Below the pieces are notes generated by a model. It saw nothing but the letters and a program-made list of their open reading frames with translations. It was not told where the DNA came from and made no database searches. This document shows, in pieces, positions 8,174-16,771 of a stretch of 64,000 nucleotides of DNA; the stretch's first letter is position 1, and every line of letters starts with the position of its first letter. Position numbers and translations under genes: made by a program. The stretch covers positions 1-64,000 of the forward strand of contig CAWEKI010000008.1 in assembly GCA_963809695.1 (NCBI GenBank). The letters run 5' to 3'. This DNA comes from JAGDMJ01 sp963809695 (GTDB taxonomy: Bacteria; Bacteroidota; Ignavibacteria; UBA10030; UBA6906).

Positions 8174-8224
8174 CTACCACCGTCGTTGCTATATTCTGCC
8201 TGTTGATTTCTGCATCTTTCGCAT

Positions 8225-8272
8225 AGGCCTCTTCCTCAGCCCGTACGCACGCGTGGCAGAAGAGGCCTTTTT
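8225..8272 (+). terminator. Rho-independent terminator or attenuator
   Basis: AGGCCTCTTC at 8225-8234 pairs perfectly with GAAGAGGCCT at 8259-8268, followed by a T-run. The loop of 24 bases is long. It lies between the promoter at 8145 and the gene at 8293. It could terminate read-through from the upstream hydrolase gene, or act as an attenuator in the leader. Confidence 0.65.
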
Positions 8273-8292
8273 ATAGGAATTTGGAGCTGGCC

Positions 8293-9477
8293 ATGCGCCC
8301 CTCGGGGTTCTTCCTGCTCGTCCTTTCATTTCTGCTTGCGTGTCCGGTGTTAGCCCAGGAACAGCCCGTTCGTGATTCCCTCGAACAGGAAATTCTGGCT
8401 CGTCCGGCGACCGATGTGGAACTCCTCGACAAGACACGCGCCGTGCTGCTCGAAAGCCTCAAGGCAGCAGACACCGCGAAAGCCCGCAAAGTCGTTCGGT
8501 ACATGGAGTCGAAGTTCGACCGGACAAAGATGGTTGTGCTTTACCCGTCAGAACAACTCCTCGTTGACTACTGGCTGAGTGAATTCCCGAAAGTTCTCTT
8601 GTTTGCCCGACAGGCTGTGACGGACGAACAGAGCATCGAGTCCGGGATCATCCCCACTCCTGACCAGTTCTATGATGACATGATCGAACTCTCGCGACGA
8701 GAGGAGGGGGGACTCCGAATGGATATCAGGAGGAGCAATCTGGCGCCACACGAGAGAGATTTCGCTCTCCTGTTGCTCAGCGACATGCTCGGTCAGGAAT
8801 GGGGAGATCAACTGCAACAAGAGGCTTTCCAGAAGAAAATAAACGAGGAAGCCGACACCTATCTGGCCATGTACGCCACCTCCGAGTACTCTCCGTACGT
8901 CCGCAAATTCATACGCTTTGTCTTCGTCAAATCGGACTGGGGGTATGGCCTTGGGGGATCCCTCGGCTATCTGGCACTGCCCAACGATCTGAGCCGGCAT
9001 CTCGGGAACTATGTACTCCTCTCTCTCACCCTGGAAGGTGCGTACAAGCACATGTACGTCAACCTCGGCCTCGACTTCGGTGCAACCCATGAGATTACCA
9101 AAGGATTTGAATACAACGGTACGTGGTCCGACGGGATGAAGATCATGCACGCCAGCGGTATTCTCGCTGCAGGTCCGATGGTGACTCTCGGCGAGGGATT
9201 CCTCGCAATTCCTACTGTGGGAATCAGCTATATGGACTTCTCTCAACCGGACAATGAGAAATCGGAATCGGGGAATGGCGTTGACATGGGATTTGCTGCC
9301 TGGGCGCTCAACGCGAGCTTCCGGATACCCGTGGGTGGAGAGGAAGGATCCTACTTCATCTCCATCAATGCAGGGTACCGGCAGGCGATGACAAATATCG
9401 AACTGGCCAAGGGAGGGTATACATTCTTGAGTGTGGGCTTCGGTCTCTTCGAATGGCCGCTCCTCCGCGATTTGTGA
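8293..9477 (+). CDS. Secreted protein with outer-membrane barrel-like C-terminal half, unknown function
   Basis: 394 residues starting with a signal peptide (MRPSGFFLLVLSFLLACPVLAQ). The N-terminal half (to about residue 200) is charged and helical. The C-terminal half has alternating aromatic/Gly beta strands (YGLGGSLGYLAL, NLGLDFGATHEI, AGYRQAMTNIEL, FLSVGFGLFEW), which suggests an outer-membrane beta-barrel or porin-like fold. I do not recognise the family. The ATG at 8293 has GGAG upstream; an in-frame TTG at 8281 is less likely. It stands as a single gene between a terminator hairpin and the oxidoreductase operon. Confidence 0.65.
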   Translation: MRPSGFFLLVLSFLLACPVLAQEQPVRDSLEQEILARPATDVELLDKTRAVLLESLKAADTAKARKVVRYMESKFDRTKMVVLYPSEQLLVDYWLSEFPKVLLFARQAVTDEQSIESGIIPTPDQFYDDMIELSRREEGGLRMDIRRSNLAPHERDFALLLLSDMLGQEWGDQLQQEAFQKKINEEADTYLAMYATSEYSPYVRKFIRFVFVKSDWGYGLGGSLGYLALPNDLSRHLGNYVLLSLTLEGAYKHMYVNLGLDFGATHEITKGFEYNGTWSDGMKIMHASGILAAGPMVTLGEGFLAIPTVGISYMDFSQPDNEKSESGNGVDMGFAAWALNASFRIPVGGEEGSYFISINAGYRQAMTNIELAKGGYTFLSVGFGLFEWPLLRDL

Positions 9478-9583
9478 CGACCCCGTTGCGGAGAGGCACG
9501 CGACTTCAACGAGAATTTGCGTAATTCTCCTCTGCTGTGTAGATTGGAGTCACTGATTCCTCCCTCTTCACGGAGTACGGCAT

Positions 9584-10561
9584 ATGAGTACACCCCTGCG
9601 CATCGGCATCATTGGTTGCGGAGCCATAGCTGAAACGCACGCTGCATGTCTCTCGCAGATCGACGGAGCGTGCCTGGTTGCCTTTTGCGACGCTGAGCGG
9701 GCCCGGGCTGCGGAATTCTCCCGGAAATTCCAGGGCTCCTACGCCGCCGAGGATCCGGAGAAGCTGTTCCTCGACGATTCCATCGATGCCGTCTATATCT
9801 GCACCCATCACGATTCTCACGGCCCCCTGGCTGTCCGGGCTGCGGTGGCAGGAAAACATGTGATGATGGAGAAACCGCTAGCCCTCACGCTCAGCGAATG
9901 CGAACAGGTGGGAAACGCGGTCGAGAAGAGCGGCATCACTCTCATGGTCGGGTTCAAATTGCGCTACTATCCCTCTGTGGCGCGCGCCCGTCAGTTCATT
10001 CCTCATCCTCTGGTCACGATTGCGCAGATGATGGATTCCCGCTGGCCGGATGATTTCTGGGCGAACGACCCGGCGAAAGGCGGGGGGAATGTTCTCTCGC
10101 AAGGGGGCCACACCGCCGATCTCCTGTATTACCTGAATGGCTCGGAGCCCGTGCGTGTCTATGCCGAAGGGGGAAACTTCACCCATCCGGGGATCAACAT
10201 CATTGACAATATCGTCGCTACGATCCAGTTCGCCAACGGCTGCATTGCCAGTCTTGTCCAGGGAGACTCCGGTGCGACACCCTTTGTCTCGAAATTCTCC
10301 TTCCAACTTCTCGACGGGAACAAAACAGTTCATCTGCGCAACCGGCTGAAAACCGTCACTCTCTTCGATGGAACAGACGTCTCGGTATCCGAGGATCCCG
10401 ACGAATATGGCTTCATGGAGGAGAACAGGGACTTCGTCAAGTCCGTGCAGCTTGGCCAGCCTCCGCCAATCACCTACCGCGATGGTATGCGGGCGACGCT
10501 CGTCCTCCTGAAGGCACTTGAGTCGCTCCACACGGGGAAGCCTGAGGCAATACTTATGTAG
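9584..10561 (+). CDS. Gfo/Idh/MocA-family oxidoreductase
   Basis: A 325-residue NAD(P)-dependent dehydrogenase. The N-terminal Rossmann fold shows GIIGCGAIAETH (residues 8-19). The family catalytic Lys is in EKPL (Lys97), and the C-terminal half is the usual alpha/beta dimerisation and substrate domain, with QGGHTADLLYYL supplying the conserved His/Asp region. Members oxidise or epimerise sugars, inositols and related polyols. GGAG lies nine bases before the ATG. It opens a same-strand series with an amidase and sugar-type ABC transporter genes, so a role in catabolism of an imported sugar derivative is a reasonable inference; the exact substrate is not visible. Confidence 0.88.
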   Translation: MSTPLRIGIIGCGAIAETHAACLSQIDGACLVAFCDAERARAAEFSRKFQGSYAAEDPEKLFLDDSIDAVYICTHHDSHGPLAVRAAVAGKHVMMEKPLALTLSECEQVGNAVEKSGITLMVGFKLRYYPSVARARQFIPHPLVTIAQMMDSRWPDDFWANDPAKGGGNVLSQGGHTADLLYYLNGSEPVRVYAEGGNFTHPGINIIDNIVATIQFANGCIASLVQGDSGATPFVSKFSFQLLDGNKTVHLRNRLKTVTLFDGTDVSVSEDPDEYGFMEENRDFVKSVQLGQPPPITYRDGMRATLVLLKALESLHTGKPEAILM

Positions 10562-10570
10562 CGTCGTCTT

Positions 10571-10731
10571 ACTAGTTCCTAATTCGATGGTTCCCAATTC
10601 CTCATTCTCTGATTCATGGTTCAGCATTTGGGATTCGGATCTGCCGCGCGAGCTGTATGGCGCCTCGAACAGCAAACGGAGGAACGCCAGAACAACAAAT
10701 CAAGAATTGGGAACCAATGAATTGGGAATAC
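10571..10731. repeat. Imperfect inverted repeat of purine-rich arrays
   Basis: The left arm (about 10571-10608), read in reverse complement, is GAATTGGGAACCA followed by TCGAATTAGGAACTA. The right arm (about 10699-10731) is GAATTGGGAACCA followed by ATGAATTGGGAATAC. The arms enclose about 90 bp. The left side continues into a looser, quasi-periodic series of GAAT/GGAACC units. It fills the gap between two genes and supplies the stop codon that closes the frame upstream of the next gene. Confidence 0.65.
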
Positions 10732-10756
10732 GGCGCGGGAAATGTCAGGGAAGCCC

Positions 10757-13582
10757 ATGAAGACTCCTTCTCTTGAATGGCACACCTATCGGCGTGACCA
10801 TCAACTTACCGGCCGGTGTCCCGTGCCAGGGAATATCGTCCGGCCGGAAATTCGCTGGAAGTATCTGCTCGGCGGGAGTTCGCACGAAGTGTTCATTCTT
10901 CCTGCCGGGGGGGGGAGGACCGACATGGTGATAGCTGAGGGAGGAGGCCTCATTCGATATGATTCGGAAGGAGGCATAGTCTGGAAAAGTCGGTGCTATG
11001 GCCTGAATGCGATCGCTGCCATTGCTGACCTCGATGGCGACGGATCACCGGAGATCATCGCCAGCTCCGGGTACGAGGTCTTCGTGTTCTCTTCCCGCGA
11101 TGCCCGGCTGTTGATGCGGGATTACGTCGGCTTTCCCGCTTCTGCCGGGGCGCCCGCCAATACGATCCTCTGTCATCGGTTCGATCCCCATTCTGCCGGA
11201 ATGCATCTGGTGGTACCCCTCATGAGCTCAAAAGAAGTCAGAACGTACGACTTCCGGCAAGGGGCCGAACATGCTTTGCCGGCCAGGTCGCTCTGGATGG
11301 ATGATGCATACCATCCCACAATTGCGGCAGTCGACCTGGACCATGACGGCATGGATGAGCTCGTGGTCTCCAAGCTGTGCGGGCTTTATGTCTTCGATGC
11401 GCTCACAGGCAGTATGAAATCCACCGTGCAGTGGACTTCGAATGGCGAGCGGCACAGAAACTACGGCCTGCTCCAATTCCACGACATTGATGGGGATGGG
11501 AATCTCGAGGTCATCATCGCCGCGGATCGTGTGGCCCGCCATCTTTCCGTGCTGGACAACGACGGAAAGGGAAATCTCTCACTCCTTTGGGACCGGTTCA
11601 TTGAATTTATCTATCCAAACGACACCACCGAGCTCCGTCACACATGGAACTCTGTTTCCGATATTGATGGAGACGGAAGGCTCGAGCTGGTGACAGCACT
11701 TTTCAATGATCGAAAAGATGGCCGATGGTGGCTTGAAGTGATCGATCCGATGAACGGCAATGTCAAGGCAGAGATGCCCGAGAGATATCTCTGGGGAATT
11801 CAAGATCTGGACGGGGATGGCCTTCCCGAAATCCTGGTAAGCCATGAAACCGACCGCCAGACGCACCCCTTCGGGTCTGTGGAAGTTCTCTCCTGTCGTG
11901 ACGGAGCGTGGCGCACGCTCTGGAAAGGCGAAGGAATGCATTTTGCCGGCCGGGATTTGCGCCCGGAGGGGAGGATATCGGAGTTCCGGCCGGCTCTTTT
12001 CGGCCACAACGAGACCTGGGTCGAGCAGACATCAGAGGGAACACGGGCGTTCTTGTTCGCTCAGCCGGCGGACGGGGATCGCGGCGCCTCGGAATTTGTG
12101 GAATTGCTTTGCTCAAAAGGGAATTTCTCTCGTATGTCAACGCAGCTCCCGGGCGCGCCCGGTGCGATGATGGCTCAGCTGGCTGATGTTGACGGCGACG
12201 GGCGGAAGGAACGGATCCTGTCTGACGCGGCGGGAGGCGTCCATGTGCTGGGAGCCGATGGCACAATGAAAGCATCGTTCCGGGCTGGATTCAGGCTCCC
12301 TCTCGAAGCTTTCTCGGTTGCTCGCCCCGCGCAGATCCCGGTTGTGTATCGGAGCGGCGGCTCTGCTCGTCCTTTTGTCACGGTGATCGACAATAACAAC
12401 ACCGTGCACCAATTGCAGGTGGAAGAAGATGGGACGAAGGTGAAGAACTTGTGGCGGGTGCCCGGGCGCGGGTGCGTGGGGTATGACCTTGCATTCCATT
12501 CCGCGTATGTTGCGGATATTGATCAGGATGGCGAACCGGAGCTTCTGTTCACGAATGTTGATTCAAGCGGCCCATCCACGCTTGCAGCGTACGGGGCAAA
12601 CGGTCGGAAGAAGGGCCGCTGGACAATTCCCGGAGCTCCTCCAACGCTGCCGTTGCGGATCGGCGCGTACCAATGGCAAGTGCTTCCTTTGGAAGGGAAG
12701 AACCATATTGTGGCAGCTTATTTCGCATCTGCGTCGATGAACTCTGAGCAATCTGTGTGTATCGATCTTGAAGGACATACCAGGTGGCATCTCACACAGT
12801 ACGGGGAAGGAGAGTGGGGGCGAGGGATGGGGCCATGGAGTGCGTATTCGAGTCTTCAAAAAGAAGACGGAACATGCAGCCTCTTTTACCTTGCCAAAGA
12901 TATGGTGTGTGAGATTGATCCGGCAAGTGGCCGCTGGCGCCATGAGCCCTGGCTCCTCTGGCATGCCACCACGGTTGCGATGGGACAGCCGGATTGGGAT
13001 TTCACCAAAGACCGTCTTGAGCTTTTTGGCACGGTGAAGGACCCGTTCACGGCATATGGCTCCGCTGTAATTCTGGATGTGGATGGAGATGGGGAAGAAG
13101 AACTTGTTATCGGAGGCTGTTTCGGAGGGATGGGGGTATTGAAGAAAGACCACTCGGTGCTCTGGTGGATGCAGACTCCGTTCACCGATGTGATGATGCG
13201 GGTTCCTGGCGTTGCTCATGTCTCGGGAGACGGGCGGGTTGGTGTCGGCATTTGCCATGCAAGCGGCGAGTTCGTCTGCTATGACGGAAGTACGGGAAGA
13301 CAGCTCTGGAGCTGCCAGCTGAGGACGTCCACGTCCGACGCTGTCAGCTGCGACATCGACGGCGACGGTCGTGAAGAATTCATCATGGGAACGGCGGACG
13401 GGCGGTTGCTGGCCGTTGGAGAAGGGCCGAAAGGAACGGGGGTCATCAAATGGGCAGTGGATCTGGGATCCGCAGTCGGCACTCCGACAATTGCCGATGC
13501 CTGCGGTGACGGGCAGCCGCAGGTCCTGGCAGTTGCAGGAGACGGCGCCCTCTACTGCATTGCGCAAGCGAGGGGAAAATGA
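10757..13582 (+). CDS. FG-GAP/VCBS-type beta-propeller protein without signal peptide
   Basis: About 941 residues with ten calcium-type DxDxDG loops spaced through the whole length (for example IADLDGDGSPEI, DIDGDGNLEV, DLDGDGLPEI, DVDGDGEEEL, DIDGDGREEF). This is the pattern of FG-GAP/integrin-like propellers, with PQQ-like strands such as GRQLWSCQL between them. Such proteins are normally extracellular, yet the frame begins directly in propeller sequence (LEWHTYRRDHQLTG) and an in-frame TGA at 10717-10719 excludes a longer N-terminus. AGGGAAG precedes the ATG at 10757; 10742 is an alternative start. The downstream amidase overlaps by four bases, so the two are translationally coupled. The role is unknown; it may sense or bind a polymer, or be mislocalised through loss of its leader. 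Confidence 0.75.
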   Translation: MKTPSLEWHTYRRDHQLTGRCPVPGNIVRPEIRWKYLLGGSSHEVFILPAGGGRTDMVIAEGGGLIRYDSEGGIVWKSRCYGLNAIAAIADLDGDGSPEIIASSGYEVFVFSSRDARLLMRDYVGFPASAGAPANTILCHRFDPHSAGMHLVVPLMSSKEVRTYDFRQGAEHALPARSLWMDDAYHPTIAAVDLDHDGMDELVVSKLCGLYVFDALTGSMKSTVQWTSNGERHRNYGLLQFHDIDGDGNLEVIIAADRVARHLSVLDNDGKGNLSLLWDRFIEFIYPNDTTELRHTWNSVSDIDGDGRLELVTALFNDRKDGRWWLEVIDPMNGNVKAEMPERYLWGIQDLDGDGLPEILVSHETDRQTHPFGSVEVLSCRDGAWRTLWKGEGMHFAGRDLRPEGRISEFRPALFGHNETWVEQTSEGTRAFLFAQPADGDRGASEFVELLCSKGNFSRMSTQLPGAPGAMMAQLADVDGDGRKERILSDAAGGVHVLGADGTMKASFRAGFRLPLEAFSVARPAQIPVVYRSGGSARPFVTVIDNNNTVHQLQVEEDGTKVKNLWRVPGRGCVGYDLAFHSAYVADIDQDGEPELLFTNVDSSGPSTLAAYGANGRKKGRWTIPGAPPTLPLRIGAYQWQVLPLEGKNHIVAAYFASASMNSEQSVCIDLEGHTRWHLTQYGEGEWGRGMGPWSAYSSLQKEDGTCSLFYLAKDMVCEIDPASGRWRHEPWLLWHATTVAMGQPDWDFTKDRLELFGTVKDPFTAYGSAVILDVDGDGEEELVIGGCFGGMGVLKKDHSVLWWMQTPFTDVMMRVPGVAHVSGDGRVGVGICHASGEFVCYDGSTGRQLWSCQLRTSTSDAVSCDIDGDGREEFIMGTADGRLLAVGEGPKGTGVIKWAVDLGSAVGTPTIADACGDGQPQVLAVAGDGALYCIAQARGK

Positions 13583-14451
13583 GACAAGTGCGAATTGCAA
13601 CGGTGGCATTTCTTGTCGAAGACAGGCCGCACAGCATTCCGGAGAATCTCGAACGTGCGCTCGCGTACATCCGGCAATCGAAGGCAAAAGGGGCGGACAT
13701 CGTCTGCCTGCCTGAGATGGTGACGACGGCAAACGTGGCACCGGAGCTTGAGATGTACGCCGAGGCATATCCCGGGGAATTCACGCGCGCGTTTCGTGAA
13801 GCTGCGCGGAGCGAGAAGATCCAAGTCATCGCCCCTTACCTTGTTCGTTCGGGCGGCCGGATCTATAACCAAGCTACGGTAATCAACCGGAAGGGAGAAG
13901 TCGAGGGTTTCTATCGAAAGGTTCAGCCGACCGCAGTCGAAAGCCACTATGTGACTCCGGGTAACACGCTGCCGGTGTTCAAATTGGATTTTGGAACGAT
14001 TGGGATCATGATCTGCATGGACATCTATTTTGGGGAGATCCCGAGGATCTATGCATTTAAAGGGGCCGAGATCGTGTTCTGGCCGACCATCTCCCATGGT
14101 CCGACCCAGGAATCGCTTCGGTCGCAGCTCATGACACGGGCGATGGACAACTCCCTTGTCATGGTAGAATCCAACCTGGCAGGGCATCCTCCGTACGCGC
14201 CCTATTCCGGCCGTTACCGCCCGGCCACGGCGCGGATCATCGACCATAATGGCGATATCATCGCGCAAACCGGACGGAGACACGGCGTTGCTGTTGCCGA
14301 TGTGGACCTGGACGAGGTCCGCCTCACCTCCAGTTGCGTCTTGATCCGCGAGCCGGATCACATGAGGGAAGACCTCAGAGCAATCACGCGCCTGGATCTG
14401 TACGGAGAAGAGTACCTGAAGCTTGCAAAGAAGCAAAAGAGGTACTATTGA
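13579..14451 (+). CDS. Carbon-nitrogen hydrolase (nitrilase superfamily amidase)
   Basis: 290 residues with the complete nitrilase-superfamily Glu-Lys-Cys triad: Glu46 in CLPEMV, Lys114 in FYRKVQP and Cys146 in IMICMDIY. The layout is closest to N-carbamoylputrescine amidase/beta-ureidopropionase-type enzymes, which hydrolyse a C-N amide or carbamoyl bond in the cytoplasm. No signal peptide is present. The ATG overlaps the preceding stop (ATGA), and the following lipoprotein probably starts on an overlapping TTGA. This places it in one transcript with an FG-GAP protein and a sugar-type ABC importer. A substrate containing an amide, such as an acylated amino sugar or a ureido compound, is plausible but inferred. 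Confidence 0.85.
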   Translation: MRQVRIATVAFLVEDRPHSIPENLERALAYIRQSKAKGADIVCLPEMVTTANVAPELEMYAEAYPGEFTRAFREAARSEKIQVIAPYLVRSGGRIYNQATVINRKGEVEGFYRKVQPTAVESHYVTPGNTLPVFKLDFGTIGIMICMDIYFGEIPRIYAFKGAEIVFWPTISHGPTQESLRSQLMTRAMDNSLVMVESNLAGHPPYAPYSGRYRPATARIIDHNGDIIAQTGRRHGVAVADVDLDEVRLTSSCVLIREPDHMREDLRAITRLDLYGEEYLKLAKKQKRYY

Positions 14452-15758
14452 TACCTGAAATCAGACAGATGATATTGTTTGTACTTGTCGCGGTGGTGAT
14501 TTCCTCCTGCGCTGGAGATCGCAAAGACGAAGGAGGCAGGATCACCCTGACTCTTTTTCACTGGATGGAGCGCGACAGGGACCTGTGGCAGGAAAAGGTG
14601 ATCGCGCCTTTTGAACGAGCGCATCCCAATATTGCCGTCCGCCTCGAGACCGCACCCTATGGACTGTACGTCTCGAAGGTCATGACTTCGATTGCCTCCG
14701 GCGCACAGGTGGCCGATCTGATGTTTGCCGAGGACTGGTTTGGACAGGAACTGATCCATCGGAGTTACGCGCGCAATCTGATGCCGTTGGCACGGCGCGA
14801 CCTGGTGTTGGACGATTTCTATCAGGACGCGTTCGAGGAGTGGCGCGGTGTTGCGCAAAAGCCCGACGAACTTTTCGGATTCCCGGCAGCGGTTGGATTG
14901 ACCGTGCTCTTCTACAACAAGGATTTGTTCGACGACGCAGGGCTTCCGTATCCCGATACCAACTGGACGTATGACGACCTGGTCCGTGTCGGGAAGCAGC
15001 TCACCATCGACCGGGACTCCGATGGCGTGCCCGAGCAGTGGGGACTGCACCTGGACGTGCATTACACCGGCCTGGAGACGATCATTTATTCTCTGGGCGG
15101 ACGTCTGCTCACTCCCGACCTCTCGCGCGCAATGCTCTCGGAGCCTGCGACTCTCGAGGCTTTCACGTTCATCAAGGATATCTTTCGGACGTATCGGATT
15201 GCTCCTCTTTCGACATCCGTCATCACGCCGTTCGAGCCGTTCCTTTCCCGAAAAACGGCAATGAACTTCATAGGATCTCATGGATCCATGAACCTTGTGG
15301 GCTCCGGGATGCGATGGGATCTCACCATGCCTCCCAAAGGGAAGGACGGTCGCCGCCTGTCACGGCGATTCAGCATGGCGTTCATGATTCCCCAGACGTG
15401 TGGCCATCCCGAGGAAACCTGGGAATTGCTCAAGTGGATCCTTACGCGCAGTCCGGCTGAAACGGTCGATCGCCAGTACCTGGGTATGATGCCGACGTAT
15501 CGGCCGATTTTCCATTCTCGCGCCTGGGTAGAGTCCGAGCCGAAGTACAACCGGCAGATTATCGTTACCCTTGCCGAGCATCACGCGCTCCCTCTGTACA
15601 CGCCCGGCTGGCAGGAATGGCGAGACAACAGCTTCACCCCCGACCTCATGGCATTTATCCAGGGAGGCATGACGCTGGAGGAGTTTGTGCAGGACGCCGA
15701 GCAGCGCATCAACGCCGTGCTGGAGCGGTGCCTTGCGGAGTCCCGAGAGGGATCCTGA
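14448..15758 (+). CDS. ABC transporter sugar-type substrate-binding lipoprotein
   Basis: About 436 residues of the family 1 extracellular solute-binding proteins. The leader reads IPEIRQMILFVLVAVVISSC, with a lipobox ending at the acylated Cys. The mature protein shows LTLFHWMERDRDLW, GFPAAVGLTVLFYNKDLFDDAG and TWTYDDL-like blocks typical of sugar-binding proteins. I favour a TTG start at 14448, overlapping the amidase stop and preceded by AGAGG, because the internal ATG at 14469 would leave a leader with no positive charge. It precedes two matching permeases after a gap that carries a perfect 15-bp palindrome. The ligand is likely an oligosaccharide or sugar derivative. Confidence 0.85.
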   Translation: MIPEIRQMILFVLVAVVISSCAGDRKDEGGRITLTLFHWMERDRDLWQEKVIAPFERAHPNIAVRLETAPYGLYVSKVMTSIASGAQVADLMFAEDWFGQELIHRSYARNLMPLARRDLVLDDFYQDAFEEWRGVAQKPDELFGFPAAVGLTVLFYNKDLFDDAGLPYPDTNWTYDDLVRVGKQLTIDRDSDGVPEQWGLHLDVHYTGLETIIYSLGGRLLTPDLSRAMLSEPATLEAFTFIKDIFRTYRIAPLSTSVITPFEPFLSRKTAMNFIGSHGSMNLVGSGMRWDLTMPPKGKDGRRLSRRFSMAFMIPQTCGHPEETWELLKWILTRSPAETVDRQYLGMMPTYRPIFHSRAWVESEPKYNRQIIVTLAEHHALPLYTPGWQEWRDNSFTPDLMAFIQGGMTLEEFVQDAEQRINAVLERCLAESREGS

Positions 15759-15767
15759 TGCGAACAT

Positions 15768-15802
15768 GGGGTCAGACCGGGGTCAGACCCCGGTCTGACC
15801 CC
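15768..15802. repeat. REP-like perfect palindrome between binding protein and permease genes
   Basis: GGGGTCAGACCGGGG (15768-15782) and CCCCGGTCTGACCCC (15788-15802) are perfect 15-base inverted copies around a 5-base loop TCAGA. No T-run follows. GGGGTCAGACC-type palindromes are found as dispersed repeats in many bacterial genomes and are of the kind moved by REP-associated (RAYT) transposases. No RAYT gene is in the window. Here it can form a very stable mRNA hairpin inside the operon. Confidence 0.8.
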
Positions 15803-15886
15803 CTTGTTGGCTCTGCGAGATCTGGCCACCTGGCGCCGTTCGTCTGCAGAGCTGTACAGTCTGTTCTACCCTAACCATTGCACTGC

Positions 15887-16771
15887 ATGAACATCCACCG
15901 AAGAAATCTCTTTCACCTTGCCGAACCGTATCTCTATCTCCTCCCGACCGTTGTTGGGCTGGTTCTCTTTTCGGCCGGAGCGGTGCTTGCGACGTTTTTT
16001 ATCAGCTTCACGCGCTGGCCGATCGTGACATCTCCGCAGTGGATTGGGCTGGGCAACTACCGTGCGATCCTCCATTCCCATCTCTTCTGGCAGGTGTTCT
16101 GGAACACGCTCTATTTTGTGCTGCTGTCGGTGCCCCTTTCGGTCGGAGCGTCTCTTGCCGCGGCGGTGCTGGTGAACCGCCAGGTCCGTGGGATCCGCTT
16201 CTTCCGGACAATCTACTTTCTCCCCGTGGTCTCTTCCATGGTGGCCGTGGCGTTGGTCTGGTCGTATATCTACAATCCCGAATATGGGGTGCTGAATTAC
16301 CTGCTGAGGCTCGTTGGTATCAGGGGGCCCGCCTGGCTCTACGATGCACACTGGGCAATCCCCGCGATGGTGCTTGTCACCGTCTGGAAGGGGTTAGGCT
16401 ATTCGATGGTGATTTTTCTGGCGGGGCTCCAGAGCATCCCCGAGCAGCTCTACGAGGCGGCCGCGCTGGACGGAGCAGGGTCCGGCCGGAGGTTCTGGCG
16501 CATCACGCTTCCCATGCTCTCCCCCACACTGTTTTTTGTCCTCGTCATCACACTGATCAATTCACTCCAGGTCTTTGAGCAGACGTACGTCCTGACCCGT
16601 GGCGGACCGGGGAACGCGACGCTGACACTCAGCTATCATATCTATGAAAATGCCTTCCAGTTCTTTCAGATGGGATACGCTGCGGCCGAGTCGTATGTCC
16701 TGTTCGCCTTTATCTTTGTGATCACGCTCGTTCAATTCAAGCTCCAACGCCGGTGGGTTTTCTATGGTTGA
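15887..16771 (+). CDS. ABC sugar transporter permease, MalF-like
   Basis: 294 residues with six predicted membrane helices, starting LYLLPTVVGLVLFS as in MalF/UgpA-type permeases. The EAA loop that docks the ATPase is present as EQLYEAAALDGAGSGRRFW. Together with the next gene it forms the heterodimeric channel for the substrate delivered by the lipoprotein upstream. I start at the ATG at 15887; an in-frame TTG lies three codons earlier. No clear ribosome site is seen, and a stable palindrome lies about 85 bases upstream. The next permease gene overlaps by eight bases. Confidence 0.9.
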   Translation: MNIHRRNLFHLAEPYLYLLPTVVGLVLFSAGAVLATFFISFTRWPIVTSPQWIGLGNYRAILHSHLFWQVFWNTLYFVLLSVPLSVGASLAAAVLVNRQVRGIRFFRTIYFLPVVSSMVAVALVWSYIYNPEYGVLNYLLRLVGIRGPAWLYDAHWAIPAMVLVTVWKGLGYSMVIFLAGLQSIPEQLYEAAALDGAGSGRRFWRITLPMLSPTLFFVLVITLINSLQVFEQTYVLTRGGPGNATLTLSYHIYENAFQFFQMGYAAAESYVLFAFIFVITLVQFKLQRRWVFYG

